Source: Pedobacter yulinensis (GTDB lineage: Bacteria; Bacteroidota; Bacteroidia; Sphingobacteriales; Sphingobacteriaceae). Taken from it: 64,000 bases of DNA. Numbering within the stretch: position 1 is the stretch's first letter; each line of letters opens with the position of its first letter. The stretch is from assembly GCF_003029735.1 (NCBI RefSeq), contig NZ_KZ686272.1, forward strand, positions 110,618-174,617, read 5' to 3'. The notes under the pieces were generated by a model that did not search any database, was not told the DNA's origin, and worked only from the letters and a program-made list of their open reading frames with translations. The position numbers were made by a program, and so were the translations under genes. This document shows positions 35,007 through 44,782 of this stretch, piece by piece.

Positions 35007-36578
35007 TTACATACCGGGGTTGATGCCCCTCGCTTTCCACCGTTCCCGGAAAAAGTTAAGCTGTTTGCTGAAAGCTTCAAAATCTTTTTTGGCTACAGGT
35101 GTCCAGTTTACTTCTGCATAGGCTGCAATTCTGGGAAATGTCTGGCGGTATATGGCTACTGAGTCGGGTGTGCCTTCGCCCCACATCTGGCAGCCGCTGC
35201 CCAGGATCTTCGAGGTATACCGTGGGTCCAGACCGGCAGGAACCGGATCAAAATCATAACTCTTTTTAAGCGGAATCGATTGGTAACTGTAATCCAGGTA
35301 GGTAAACAGGTGGTAAGAGTTGACCACGTCATAACCCTTGCTTACTGCATCGGTAACCATATCAAGTTCGCCTTTCCAGAAATGGACGATCGTATTTGAT
35401 GCCAGTTTCCCGGTAACGGGTTTGGTATCGCTGTAGTCATGCACTTTGCTGCCCAGAATTTCGTTCCAACCCATCATCCGTTTTCCTTTACCGGCCAGGT
35501 AATCAGACATTTTGTTGGTAAAAAATATCTGCAGGTCTGCAGATGAGGCCAGGTTGTGTTTTTTCTTGTAGGCCGCCACTGCGTCTGACTGTTCCCATTG
35601 CTCGAACCGCACCTCGTCGCCCCCAATGTGAATAATGTCTGAAGGGAAAAGGTCAATCACTTCATTGAGCACGTTATGGAGGAAATCAGTTACCCGCGGA
35701 TCGGTCACATCGTAGACATCTGCAAATACGCCGAACCTGGTAGGCACCCGGATCGGTTTTTTTGTGACGCCCAGCCAGGGATAAGAAGCGATGGCTGCGC
35801 TGGAGTGGCCCGGCATCTCTATTTCGGGAATCACCTGGATATGCCTGGCGGCGGCATAGGCCAGGATATCACGAATTTCTGCCTTGGTGTAAAAACCGCC
35901 ATGGGCTTTGCCAACACGGCGGTTGGCTCCAGAACCGGTAACCGTAGAGTCCCGTTTAGACCCGACCCGTGTCAGTTCCGGATACTGGTCAATCTCGATC
36001 CGCCAGCCCGGGTCGTCGGTCAGGTGCCAGTGAAAGATGTTCAGTTTGAGCATGGCCATCTCGTCCAATACTTTTTTTACCACCTCCTTGCCCTGGAAAT
36101 ACCGGCTCTCGTCGAGCATGTAACTGCGCCAGCTGAAGCGGGGCTGATCGCTGATGGTTACAAACGGGGCGCTTAGTTTCCCGTCCTCCCGTTTCAGCAA
36201 TTGCTTGAACGATTGCAGGCCATAAAATATACCAGCAGCAGTAGGTCCTTCGATCTTTACACCTTCCTTGCCGATGTTCAGCCGGTAGCCCTCTTTGCCC
36301 AGGTTCTTTAATGCTGGATTTTTTACAAGGCGGATTGCCGGCTTTGTTTTAACCCGGTTGCTGCGGCGGCCAAACTGCCTGTTCAGGTAGGTGCTCAGAT
36401 CCCGGACCTCGTTATCGAGGTCTGCAGCGCCCGATATGGCCACCGTGGCAGGCAGGGTATAACTGCCGTTGCCCGTGGTCATGCTGGCGGGCTGCGGGAT
36501 TATTCGCTGCGCCCTGACCGGTACGCCGGCCAGGAACAGCAGCAAAAAAAATAAGGTGATTTTCTGGTTAAATTTCAT
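35007..36578 (-). CDS. GH20 beta-N-acetylhexosaminidase
   Basis: A 523-residue exported enzyme that removes terminal N-acetylglucosamine or N-acetylgalactosamine by substrate-assisted catalysis. The ATG at 36578 begins a signal peptide (LFFLLLFLAGVPVRAQ). Residues 22-145 form the GH20b N-terminal domain; the barrel follows, with WHLTDDPGWR (about 205) and the catalytic pair in HIGGDEV, Asp-Glu at about residues 321-322. Conserved YNNSYHLFTYLDY-like and WGEGTPD motifs (about 420, 475) line the sugar pocket. It is divergent from the ECF sigma gene at 36790 and fits the PUL as the enzyme that exposes or trims GlcNAc. Confidence 0.92.
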   Translation of the reverse strand: MKFNQKITLFFLLLFLAGVPVRAQRIIPQPASMTTGNGSYTLPATVAISGAADLDNEVRDLSTYLNRQFGRRSNRVKTKPAIRLVKNPALKNLGKEGYRLNIGKEGVKIEGPTAAGIFYGLQSFKQLLKREDGKLSAPFVTISDQPRFSWRSYMLDESRYFQGKEVVKKVLDEMAMLKLNIFHWHLTDDPGWRIEIDQYPELTRVGSKRDSTVTGSGANRRVGKAHGGFYTKAEIRDILAYAAARHIQVIPEIEMPGHSSAAIASYPWLGVTKKPIRVPTRFGVFADVYDVTDPRVTDFLHNVLNEVIDLFPSDIIHIGGDEVRFEQWEQSDAVAAYKKKHNLASSADLQIFFTNKMSDYLAGKGKRMMGWNEILGSKVHDYSDTKPVTGKLASNTIVHFWKGELDMVTDAVSKGYDVVNSYHLFTYLDYSYQSIPLKKSYDFDPVPAGLDPRYTSKILGSGCQMWGEGTPDSVAIYRQTFPRIAAYAEVNWTPVAKKDFEAFSKQLNFFRERWKARGINPGM

Positions 36579-36789
36579 TTGTGTTTTAGGTTGGTTAAGA
36601 CAAGAATAGCCGCTTGCGCGTATAAAAAAAAGGTTGAACAATGCGCAAACGTTTGTTTTTTGCCTGCAGCGCAGTTTTGCTCCGGCCTGTGGCCCCGCAG
36701 GCGCTTCTTTCCAGGTCCTGGCAGGGGAGAGGGAGCGTTGCAGGTTTTTTTATTACATTTAAGCGCCAAATATCTTATCGCGAACAGCA

Positions 36790-37362
36790 ATGTCTTCCAC
36801 CTCTGCAATTTCCGACGCTGCGCTGCTCGGTCAGCTCCGGCTGAACGACCGCAAGGCATTCGCCGCCATTTACGAGCGGTACTGGAAACAGCTACTTGCC
36901 ATCGCCTTTAACCACACCCGCGAAAAAGAAACTGCCGAAGAGATCGTACAGGACGTATTTGTCGCACTCTGGAACCGCCGGAATGAGGTGGCGATCCGCG
37001 AACTGGGACCTTACCTGGCTACAGCCATTCGTTTTTCGGTGTTCCGGTTTCTACAGCGACGCAAGCGCCGCAGGGAGATTGAAACCACCCAGGTAACGGC
37101 CGACCACTATAGCCCGGGCGAAGAGGAGGTATTTGCCCTTTTCCTGAAATCGTACATCAACGATGCTGTCGAAGAACTTCCGGACAAGTGCAGGCTGGTG
37201 TTCCGGTTAAGCCGCGACGAGGGACTCACTACAAAAGAGATTGCGGAGAAGATCGGGATCGCCGAAAAAACGGTCGAAGCCCACCTGGGCAAAGGATTGA
37301 AGACCCTTCGCCTGAAACTGAAGCAGTCGGGGCTGCTCACGCTCCTCACGTTTTTTAACTGA
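36790..37362 (+). CDS. ECF RNA polymerase sigma factor
   Basis: A 190-residue sigma-70 factor of the extracytoplasmic-function class found next to SusC/D loci. Region 2 is residues 15-85 (FAAIYERYWKQLLAIAFNHTREKETAEEIVQDVFVALW), which binds the -10 and core; region 4 is about 130-182 (LPDKCRLVFRLSRDEGLTTKEIAEKIGIAEKTVEAHLGKGLKTLR), the -35-binding helix-turn-helix. It is followed after 67 bases by FecR, its likely anti-sigma factor, then SusC. In such systems the loaded SusC signals through its N-terminal STN domain to FecR, freeing this sigma factor to transcribe the locus. Confidence 0.92.
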   Translation: MSSTSAISDAALLGQLRLNDRKAFAAIYERYWKQLLAIAFNHTREKETAEEIVQDVFVALWNRRNEVAIRELGPYLATAIRFSVFRFLQRRKRRREIETTQVTADHYSPGEEEVFALFLKSYINDAVEELPDKCRLVFRLSRDEGLTTKEIAEKIGIAEKTVEAHLGKGLKTLRLKLKQSGLLTLLTFFN

Positions 37363-37429
37363 TAAAAAAAATACGCCAGACTAAGGGAAAAGGCCGGCTT
37401 GTGGTACATACACCAAACCAACAAGCACG

Positions 37430-38566
37430 ATGTCTGAACACGATGCAGAAAAACTAGCTGCGCGCTACCTGGACGGCTCGATAACCGAAGCAGAAAAACA
37501 GGAACTTTTTGACTGGTACCGGAGGCGCTCTGCCCTTCCGGCCGAATGGCCGGACGATGAGGCACCGGAGACCGTCAGGCAGCGCATGTTCAGTGCCATC
37601 CAGGCAAAAACCGCGCATCGTCAGCATTTCCGGCCGCGACTGGCCTGGTATCTTTCTGGCGCTGCGGCGGCAGTACTCTTGCTATCGCTGTTTATTTTAT
37701 TGCGGCAGCCTGCAACACCCGGCTTGCCGGTCAGTAAAATCAAAGCAGAGCGATACAAAAATGATGTTCCTTCGGGCGGCAGCCAGGCCATTCTTGTGCT
37801 GGCAGATGGAACAGAGGTCGTGCTGAACAAGGAGCACAATGGGTATCTGGCTACTGAGGGAAACGTGCGCGTTCGCAAAGTGGCAGGTGGCCAGCTGGCC
37901 TACGAGTCTGCGGCCGGTACAGGGAAAACGGTTGCATACAACACCATTCGAACACCCCGGGGCGGGCAATACCAGGTCAGCCTGGCAGACGGTACCAAGG
38001 TTTGGCTTAATTCAGCTTCGACCTTGCGCTTTCCGACGGCCTTCTCGGGCAATCGGCGGGAGGTCACACTTAGCGGCGAAGCTTATTTCGAGGTCAGTAA
38101 AGACAAACACAAGCCTTTCCGCGTCAATGCCAGGGACATGCAGGTCGAAGTGCTCGGTACACAGTTCAACCTCAGCGCTTATGAAAATGAAGACCACTCG
38201 GCTGCGGTTCTCGTAGAAGGCGCTGTGCGTGTATTGGCTGGAGGCCAGGCAATGCTCAAGCCAGGCGAGCAGGCAAGTTTTAACCGTAAACACGGTAGGC
38301 TGGAAACCGGTGCTGCCGATACAGAACAGGCCACTGCCTGGAAAAACGGTTATTTTCTGTTCGCAAACCAGGATATACGGCAGATCATGGAACAGATCAG
38401 CCGCTGGTACGATGTGGAAGTCATTTATCGCGGTGACGTATCCCACCGTGCAATCTGGGCAACGGTTTCCCGTTCGGCCAATATTTCAGAAGTGCTTCAT
38501 AAACTCGAAATGTCGGGGCTCGTCCGGTTTGAAATAGAAGGAAGGAGGGTAACCGTTATGCCATAA
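37430..38566 (+). CDS. FecR-family anti-sigma factor
   Basis: A 378-residue single-pass inner-membrane regulator. The cytoplasmic N-terminus (residues 1-65) carries the sigma-binding helices (AARYLDGSITEAEKQELFDWYRR); one membrane segment is at about 72-92 (WYLSGAAAAVLLLSLFILL). The periplasmic part has the FecR domain (NTIRTPRGGQYQVSLADGTKVWLNSASTLRFP, about 170-200; GEAYFEVSKDKHKPFRV), then a C-terminal DUF4974 region (about 305-378, FLFANQDIRQIMEQISRWYDVEV), which is an STN-like fold likely to meet the STN domain of SusC. The order sigma-FecR-SusC-SusD is the classic Bacteroidota arrangement. Confidence 0.93.
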   Translation: MSEHDAEKLAARYLDGSITEAEKQELFDWYRRRSALPAEWPDDEAPETVRQRMFSAIQAKTAHRQHFRPRLAWYLSGAAAAVLLLSLFILLRQPATPGLPVSKIKAERYKNDVPSGGSQAILVLADGTEVVLNKEHNGYLATEGNVRVRKVAGGQLAYESAAGTGKTVAYNTIRTPRGGQYQVSLADGTKVWLNSASTLRFPTAFSGNRREVTLSGEAYFEVSKDKHKPFRVNARDMQVEVLGTQFNLSAYENEDHSAAVLVEGAVRVLAGGQAMLKPGEQASFNRKHGRLETGAADTEQATAWKNGYFLFANQDIRQIMEQISRWYDVEVIYRGDVSHRAIWATVSRSANISEVLHKLEMSGLVRFEIEGRRVTVMP

Positions 38567-38689
38567 AATTACACCTGCATACGGGGTACAAAAAAACCGG
38601 AAGTGGTTGCAACACTCCCGGTAACATTCGGGTACCCTTGCCAAAGCTTTTCTAACCAAGACAGATATAAACCCAAACATTTCAAATGT

Positions 38690-41600
38690 ATGAAATTTTC
38701 TTTACCGGGCTTGCCGGCCGCAAGGCTGCGTGCGCTCCTCAAATTGTTGCTGATAATGAAACTTGTCTTTGTTTTATTGATCGCAAGCTTTCTGCACGTC
38801 AGTGCAAAGAGTTACAGCCAGACACTTACGCTGCAGAAAGAAGTCACCCTCGAACGTTTGTTCAGGGAAATACACAAACAGTGCGGATTTGATGTGGTCT
38901 GCGATGCCGCCCTTTTGCAGGGTGCCAAACCGGTCCAGGTTAACTTCAGGCAGGAAAACTTAGAAACGGTCTTGCAGCAGGTACTGGCTGGTCAGCAGCT
39001 CAGCTACACCATTAAAGACCGGGTCATCGTAATCAGGCGTGCGCCGCAACCCGCGCGCCAGCTGCGTGTAACGGGCCGCGTATCAAATGAGCGCGGTGAA
39101 CCGATGAGCGGCGTGAACGTGCTGCACCGCGAAAGCAAACGTGCGGTGACCAGCGGTGAGAACGGCACGTTCAGCATCGAAATACCGGCAGCCGGCGGCG
39201 CACTCGTATTTAGTTTCGTCGGTTACCAGTCACAGGAAATAACCGTCCCGGCCAGCGGGAACCTGCTCGTTACGCTTCAGCCGCAGGCACAATCCATGGA
39301 AGAAGTGGTGGTGCTGGGTTATGGTACGCAAAAACGCAGCGACGTGAATGCGTCGATCGTGAGCATCAAACCCGAAATAATCGACAAAACAGCACAGCCT
39401 TCCATTGACCAGATGCTGCAGGGGCAGGCCGCCGGCCTGACTGTCGTAAACAGTTCACAGCCCGGCGGCGGCACGGTCGTTAACATTCGCGGGGCCACGT
39501 CGACCGGTGCAGGCAATGGCCCGCTTGTCGTTATAGATGGTTTCCCTGTGATTTATGACCCGGTAGAGCCGGGGAGCGGCAACAAATACAACAATGGCAG
39601 CCGGGGTGCACTGAACGATATCAATCCCAACGACATTGCTTCGATCGAGATCCTCAAAGACGCGTCGGCAACAGCAATTTACGGCGCGCGCGGCAGCAAT
39701 GGCGTGATCCTGATCACCACCAAACGTGGCAGGCAGGGATCCAGTATCGAATATAACCTGAATACCTCGGTGCAGGAAATTACGCGGGCACCCGAACTGC
39801 TGAATGCAACTGAGTTTATGGTTGAGCAGAACAAATACCTCTATGAACTCTACCTGATCCAAAACAAGGTGAGGCCGTATGGCAACACAGACCCATCGGC
39901 AATACCGGGATTTATTGCACGCAACTCGCCGGCTGTGATCCAGGCCGCAGGCCAGGGCACCAATTGGTTTGACATGATTACCCAGACCGGCAAAATAAAT
40001 CAGCACAACCTGCAGATCAGTCGCGGAAACGAAACCACCAAAGCACTTTTCTCGGCAAACTATTTTGGTCAGGATGGCATCATCAAAGGTTCGGGCATGG
40101 ACCGGTATTCTTTCAGGCTGAACCTGGACCAGAAAATTACGAAGTGGTGGGATTACGGGACCTCACTAACGGGTGCCCTGACCAAGTCGCAAAACTCCCA
40201 GCTTGGCGATGGCCGCGACGCAGATGCCGGGATTATCGAGGCTGCACTGAATTACAGTCCAACCATTGGGCCGGCGCGTGACCCCGCCAGCAACAAATGG
40301 ATCGAAGATCCCAATCAACCCCTGCTGGGACATCCCCTCTCATACCTGGAAATCACCGACAACACCGACATTAAACGGATGCTCGCGAATGTATTCACCA
40401 ACGTCTATTTCAGTCCGGCGATCTGGCTTAAACTGAATGTTGGTGGCGATATCCGCAGCAGCCTGCGGCAAAGTTACTATCCCAAGACCAGCCGCTACGG
40501 CAGCCAGGTCAATGGCGAGGCAGACATTAACCGCGCAGAGCGAAACGACTATGTCACTGATCTGACGCTGAATTTTAGAAAGGATCTGGCTGGTGTACAC
40601 AATCTTCAGGGCGTGATCGGCTATTCTTACCAAGCCTATCATGGCAGCGGCTCTGCCGCACGGGCCCAGAACTTCGCTTCAGACGCCCTGCTGTATGATG
40701 CCCTTGGTGCCGGTGCGCAGCGGCCTGTGGTTAGTTCCTACCGCGACAGGCACATTTTAGCGTCTTACTTTACACGCCTGCAGTATGGTTTCAAGAGCAG
40801 GTATCTTTTTACCTTCTCAGCACGGGTAGACGGCAGCGACCGTTTTGGCAGGAACAACCGGTACGCATTTTTCCCTTCCGGGGCTTTCGCCTGGCGGCTG
40901 ATCGAAGAGCCCTTTATCCGCAGTTCAAAGACATTGTCTGACCTTAAACTGCGCATAAGTGTGGGCAAGGTGGGGAACGAGAATATCTCAAACAGCGCTG
41001 CTTCAGAGTTCTATGGCTTTAATGGCATGAATTATTATTTCAACGGCAACCTGAGTAATGGTGTGAGTTTGTCGAAACTGGGAAATCCGAACCTGAAATG
41101 GGAAAGCACAACAGCCTACAACCTCGGACTTGACTTTGGCCTGTTCAGAAACCGGCTGAGTGGTACGGTAGAGGTGTATTACAAAAATGTATCAGACCTG
41201 CTGAGTTACCGGGCGCTTCCGCAAAGTTCGGTGGTTGGCAACATTCCATGGAACATCGGCTCTACGCGCGGCCGGGGCCTCGAAGTTAGCCTCAATGCTG
41301 CCAACTTAACCGGGCGCTTCCAGTGGAACACGCTCGTCACTTTCACTTCGTTTTCCGACCGATGGAAAGAACGCGACCCCAAGGTGATCCTGCAGGCTTA
41401 CCAGGGCGATCGTGATCCCCTTACCGCTGTTTTTGGCCTGGTGGCCGATGGCATTAAACAGGCGGGCGAAAATACACCTGCCATGCCGGGCTTGCTTCCC
41501 GGGCAGCAGAAATACCGCGATGTAAACGGTCTGGGGCCGGATGGAAAGCTGACGGGCGTACCTGATGGAAAGATCAACCAGGCAGACGTTGTTTTTCTCG

Positions 41601-42097
41601 GTACACGGGCACCAAGGTTTTCTATGGGCATGAACAATGCTTTTTCCTATAAAGGGTTTGACCTGAACGTGTTTGTGTATGCTGCCGTAGGCGGTTTGAA
41701 GTGGGCCGCGACGCGCATGGAGCACAGCGTATACGGCAGTTATGGCACACAGCTCTTCCGGTCCAACTACAATTTTCTGCGGGAGGTTCAAAACCGGTGG
41801 ACATCCACCAATACCAATACCGACATGCCCAGCGGTGAGGTGAACAGCTACGACAGTTATGGCTCGCCATACTGGGAAAAAGCTTCTTACCTGCGGTTGA
41901 AGAGCCTGACCCTCGGCTACAACTTTGCATCGTCAGCCTTGCGCGTCAAGTGGCTCAAGGGTGCCAGGTTGTTTGCCGGGGGCCAGAACCTGTTTACCAT
42001 AACAGGCTACAAAGGCCTGGACCCCGAGTCGGAGAATGACCGGGCTACCTATCCGCAGCAACGTACCTTATCTGTCGGTCTCGATGTCAAATTTTAA
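38690..42097 (+). CDS. susC: SusC/RagA-family TonB-dependent outer-membrane receptor
   Basis: An 1135-residue outer-membrane importer for oligosaccharides. I start at the ATG at 38690; the in-frame upstream part has no role. A hydrophobic signal segment is at about residues 22-42. Domains: STN (about 50-120; LERLFREIHKQCGFDVVC), which signals to FecR; a carboxypeptidase-regulatory-like repeat (about 125-200; GRVSNERGEPMSGVNVLHRES); the plug (about 205-330) with MEEVVVLGYGTQKRSDV, NPNDIASIEILKDASATAIYGARGSNGVILITTKRG; and a beta barrel to the C-terminus, ending TLSVGLDVKF. It is paired with SusD 10 bases downstream. The STN domain marks it as a transducer under ECF/FecR control. Confidence 0.96.
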   Translation: MKFSLPGLPAARLRALLKLLLIMKLVFVLLIASFLHVSAKSYSQTLTLQKEVTLERLFREIHKQCGFDVVCDAALLQGAKPVQVNFRQENLETVLQQVLAGQQLSYTIKDRVIVIRRAPQPARQLRVTGRVSNERGEPMSGVNVLHRESKRAVTSGENGTFSIEIPAAGGALVFSFVGYQSQEITVPASGNLLVTLQPQAQSMEEVVVLGYGTQKRSDVNASIVSIKPEIIDKTAQPSIDQMLQGQAAGLTVVNSSQPGGGTVVNIRGATSTGAGNGPLVVIDGFPVIYDPVEPGSGNKYNNGSRGALNDINPNDIASIEILKDASATAIYGARGSNGVILITTKRGRQGSSIEYNLNTSVQEITRAPELLNATEFMVEQNKYLYELYLIQNKVRPYGNTDPSAIPGFIARNSPAVIQAAGQGTNWFDMITQTGKINQHNLQISRGNETTKALFSANYFGQDGIIKGSGMDRYSFRLNLDQKITKWWDYGTSLTGALTKSQNSQLGDGRDADAGIIEAALNYSPTIGPARDPASNKWIEDPNQPLLGHPLSYLEITDNTDIKRMLANVFTNVYFSPAIWLKLNVGGDIRSSLRQSYYPKTSRYGSQVNGEADINRAERNDYVTDLTLNFRKDLAGVHNLQGVIGYSYQAYHGSGSAARAQNFASDALLYDALGAGAQRPVVSSYRDRHILASYFTRLQYGFKSRYLFTFSARVDGSDRFGRNNRYAFFPSGAFAWRLIEEPFIRSSKTLSDLKLRISVGKVGNENISNSAASEFYGFNGMNYYFNGNLSNGVSLSKLGNPNLKWESTTAYNLGLDFGLFRNRLSGTVEVYYKNVSDLLSYRALPQSSVVGNIPWNIGSTRGRGLEVSLNAANLTGRFQWNTLVTFTSFSDRWKERDPKVILQAYQGDRDPLTAVFGLVADGIKQAGENTPAMPGLLPGQQKYRDVNGLGPDGKLTGVPDGKINQADVVFLGTRAPRFSMGMNNAFSYKGFDLNVFVYAAVGGLKWAATRMEHSVYGSYGTQLFRSNYNFLREVQNRWTSTNTNTDMPSGEVNSYDSYGSPYWEKASYLRLKSLTLGYNFASSALRVKWLKGARLFAGGQNLFTITGYKGLDPESENDRATYPQQRTLSVGLDVKF

Positions 42098-42107
42098 CAG
42101 GAAACAC

Positions 42108-43577
42108 ATGAAAACGATCATAAAATCTACACTGCTGTTTAGCATGCTGGCACTCGCCAGCTGCGAAAAGGGGCTCGATCCGGAATTGCCGGGAACCATC
42201 AACAGCGAAAATTTTTACAAGACCAGGCAGGACCTGGAAGTGGCAACGACGACCATTTATCATGAGCTTCGCCTTGGTGGTTGGGCTCCCTATATGTTCA
42301 GCGATGGCAGTTCATTCGTGATGGACGAGGTGGCCACCGGTGAATGGACCACGACCTGGGCCTGGACCAACTTTCTGAATGGCAACTGGAACGTGAACGA
42401 TGCCATGGCTATTCAATTTTATAACTGGCTGAACCCTGCCGTAACGCGTGCAACTTACGCGCTGGCCAGGATGGAGCAGTCGCCGGTTGAGCCGGCAGCC
42501 AGGAACGGATACATGGCACAGGTACGTGCGCTGCGGGCTTTTTTTGTATACGATATGTGGCGTCTGTACGGGCCGCTTCCGCTGATCGTGGAAGGCGAAA
42601 AGGCGCTGTATCCTGACCCCGACTATAAGCCTGCCCGACCCTCCGGCCAACAGGTGGAAGCGTTTATCGTCAACGAGCTGAAAAATGCCGCAGACAATTT
42701 GCCTGTGGAGCAGGCCGAATACGGGCGGGTAACGAAAGGGGCTGCCCTGCATTACCTGCTTAAGTTTTACATGCACAAAAAAGACTGGCAGAATGCGCTT
42801 AATACGGCCAACCAGATTATCGGCCTGGGCTATTATAGCTTGCAAAGCACCTATGAGAGCGTCTTTTCTGCGCAAAACGAAAAGAACAAGGAGCTTATCT
42901 TCGTGGTGGTCAGCGAACCGCTGGAAGGGTTTGGCAGCCACAGTTTCGTGAACATCCTTCCCGGCGATTTCCGGTCGCCATCGGGGAATGCACTCGATGG
43001 GTGGAACGGCCACCGCATGCCATGGGCGTTTTATGATTCTTTTAATTCGCAAGACAAGCGCCGCCGCCTGGCGCTGGCCGAGTACACCAATAAGGCCGGC
43101 CAGACCGTTAACCTGCGTACAAACGGCGATATCGGCGCGCTTCCCCTTAAATACGGCATTGATCCGCGTGCTTTTGGCATCTGGTCGGGCAATGATAAGG
43201 TGTTGGACCGCTATGCAGAAGTCCTGCTGTTCAAGGCAGAAGCTTTAAATGAACTGAATGGTCCGAATGCAGCGTCGATCGGACTGATCAATGATGTGCG
43301 CAGGCGCGCATTTGACAACTACTCAGGATCAGCAAATGAACTTCAGCTCGCGGGATTTCCATCGAAAGAAAGCCTGCGCGACCACCTGCTCAAAGAGCGC
43401 GGCTGGGAGTTCTGGTATGAAGGCAAGCGTCGGGAAGATCTGATCAGAATGGGCAAATACCTGGAAGTCGGGAAGCGGAATGCCACAAACTTTAGCGAAA
43501 CAAACCTTCTGTTCCCGATTCCGCGCGCACGGATTGTCGAGAATCCAAACCTTGTCCAGAACCCGGGCTACAATTAA
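42108..43577 (+). CDS. susD: SusD/RagB-family glycan-binding lipoprotein
   Basis: A 489-residue surface lipoprotein that forms the lid of the SusC importer and holds the glycan. Signal peptide with lipobox LASC and Cys19; I start at the ATG at 42108. The N-terminal TPR-like helices (about 25-230) include the RagB signature QVRALRAFFVYDMWRLYGPLPLI; the C-terminal part has DRYAEVLLFKAEALNEL and KEERGWEFWYEGKRREDLIRMGKYL-like blocks (about 355-470) and ends PIPRARIVENPNLVQNPGYN. Length and motifs are usual for the family. It sits between SusC and the GH43 gene, so it belongs to the same transcript. Confidence 0.95.
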   Translation: MKTIIKSTLLFSMLALASCEKGLDPELPGTINSENFYKTRQDLEVATTTIYHELRLGGWAPYMFSDGSSFVMDEVATGEWTTTWAWTNFLNGNWNVNDAMAIQFYNWLNPAVTRATYALARMEQSPVEPAARNGYMAQVRALRAFFVYDMWRLYGPLPLIVEGEKALYPDPDYKPARPSGQQVEAFIVNELKNAADNLPVEQAEYGRVTKGAALHYLLKFYMHKKDWQNALNTANQIIGLGYYSLQSTYESVFSAQNEKNKELIFVVVSEPLEGFGSHSFVNILPGDFRSPSGNALDGWNGHRMPWAFYDSFNSQDKRRRLALAEYTNKAGQTVNLRTNGDIGALPLKYGIDPRAFGIWSGNDKVLDRYAEVLLFKAEALNELNGPNAASIGLINDVRRRAFDNYSGSANELQLAGFPSKESLRDHLLKERGWEFWYEGKRREDLIRMGKYLEVGKRNATNFSETNLLFPIPRARIVENPNLVQNPGYN

Positions 43578-43617
43578 TCCAATGATCAGCATACCCCCCT
43601 TACCTAATCCAAAACAT

Positions 43618-44634
43618 ATGTCAGTTTTATCAGAATTTGCAACAGCAGGCCGCTTAAAGAAATGTATGGCCGCACTTTATCTCGTTGCTCCGGCGCTTGC
43701 GATCGTGTTGCTGTACGTTGCGTGTACCAAGCATGACCCCCAAGCTGCCCCGCCGCCGCCCGCTGCGGGACAAAACTATCCCATCCCGGTGCAAAATCTC
43801 CGGGTGCGCGATCCCTACATTCTTAAAGATGATGCTTCAAAAACGTATTACCTGAACGTGAGCACCGGCAGCGGCTTCAAAACGTACTCGAGCAGGGACC
43901 TTGCAAACTGGCGGGATGACGGGATATCTTTCGCGCCACCAGCCGACTTCTGGGGCAGGAGCGATTTCTGGGCTCCCGATACCTACGCTTATCAGGGCAA
44001 ATATTACCTGTTCGCCACGTTCTCGGGGAGCAACGGCAAGCGCGGTACGTCGATACTGGTAGCCGACAAGCCCGGCGGCCCGTTCCAGCCGCTTGTTAAC
44101 CGGGCTGTTACCCCGGGCAGCTGGATGTCGTTAGACGGGTCGCTGTACGTGGATGATGCCGGGCAGCCCTGGATCGTTTTCTGCCGCGAATGGCTCGAGG
44201 TAACCGACGGTCAGATCGTTGCCCAGCGACTGAGCAGTGACCTCAAAGACGCAGTTGGCGAACCGATTGTTTTGTTCAGTGCCAGCAAGGCCGCATGGAC
44301 CGGCACCATCACGCATGGCAGCACTGTGGGTTATGTAACTGACGCACCTTTTCTTTACCGGGCAAAAAATGGTGAACTGCTCATGACCTGGTCCAGTTTT
44401 ACCAAAGCTGGAAAATATGCCATCGGTTTGTCGCGCTCAGCTAGCGGAACCCTGGCGGGCCCGTGGAAGCATGATGCTGTTCCCCTGAATGATGATGATG
44501 GCGGCCATGCGATGCTGTTCACTGATTTTTCAGGGCAACTGACCATTTCGTACCATGCGCCCAACAGCCAGACCGAGCGGGCCGTGGTTTATAAAGTCAG
44601 TGAAAATAATGGCAAACTGCTCATCAATAAATAA
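43618..44634 (+). CDS. GH43-family glycosidase, probable lipoprotein
   Basis: A 338-residue five-bladed beta-propeller glycosidase. I start at the ATG at 43618, 40 bases after SusD; upstream ATG at 43582 is possible. A hydrophobic segment (about 18-35) ends YVAC, so Cys36 may be lipidated. The catalytic base is Asp65 in RVRDPYILKDD; the acid residue is probably the Glu in CREWLEVTDG (about 195), and the pKa-modulating Asp is in DFWAPDTYAYQGKYYLF (about 120). Family members remove alpha-L-arabinose, beta-xylose or galactose; the exact sugar is not settled. It follows SusC/D and precedes a terminator. Confidence 0.88.
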   Translation: MSVLSEFATAGRLKKCMAALYLVAPALAIVLLYVACTKHDPQAAPPPPAAGQNYPIPVQNLRVRDPYILKDDASKTYYLNVSTGSGFKTYSSRDLANWRDDGISFAPPADFWGRSDFWAPDTYAYQGKYYLFATFSGSNGKRGTSILVADKPGGPFQPLVNRAVTPGSWMSLDGSLYVDDAGQPWIVFCREWLEVTDGQIVAQRLSSDLKDAVGEPIVLFSASKAAWTGTITHGSTVGYVTDAPFLYRAKNGELLMTWSSFTKAGKYAIGLSRSASGTLAGPWKHDAVPLNDDDGGHAMLFTDFSGQLTISYHAPNSQTERAVVYKVSENNGKLLINK

Positions 44635-44656
44635 CCGGCGATTTTCCATTACTCAG

Positions 44657-44700
44657 GCCGGCAGACAACAGTTTGCCGGCTTTCTGTTTGGGGTTTTTTC
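44657..44700 (+). terminator. Rho-independent terminator after GH43
   Basis: GCCGGCA (44657-44663) pairs with TGCCGGC (44674-44680) around a 10-base loop, followed by TTTCTGTTTGGGGTTTTTTC. It would separate the sigma-SusC-SusD-GH43 unit from the sulfatase gene, or allow partial read-through. Confidence 0.7.
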
Positions 44701-44782
44701 CTCCGGATTAAGTTTGTGCTGCGAAAATTTGTATGTTCGGGTCTGACAGATCGTTTGTTGCACGAGCCAAGAACCAGTAAAG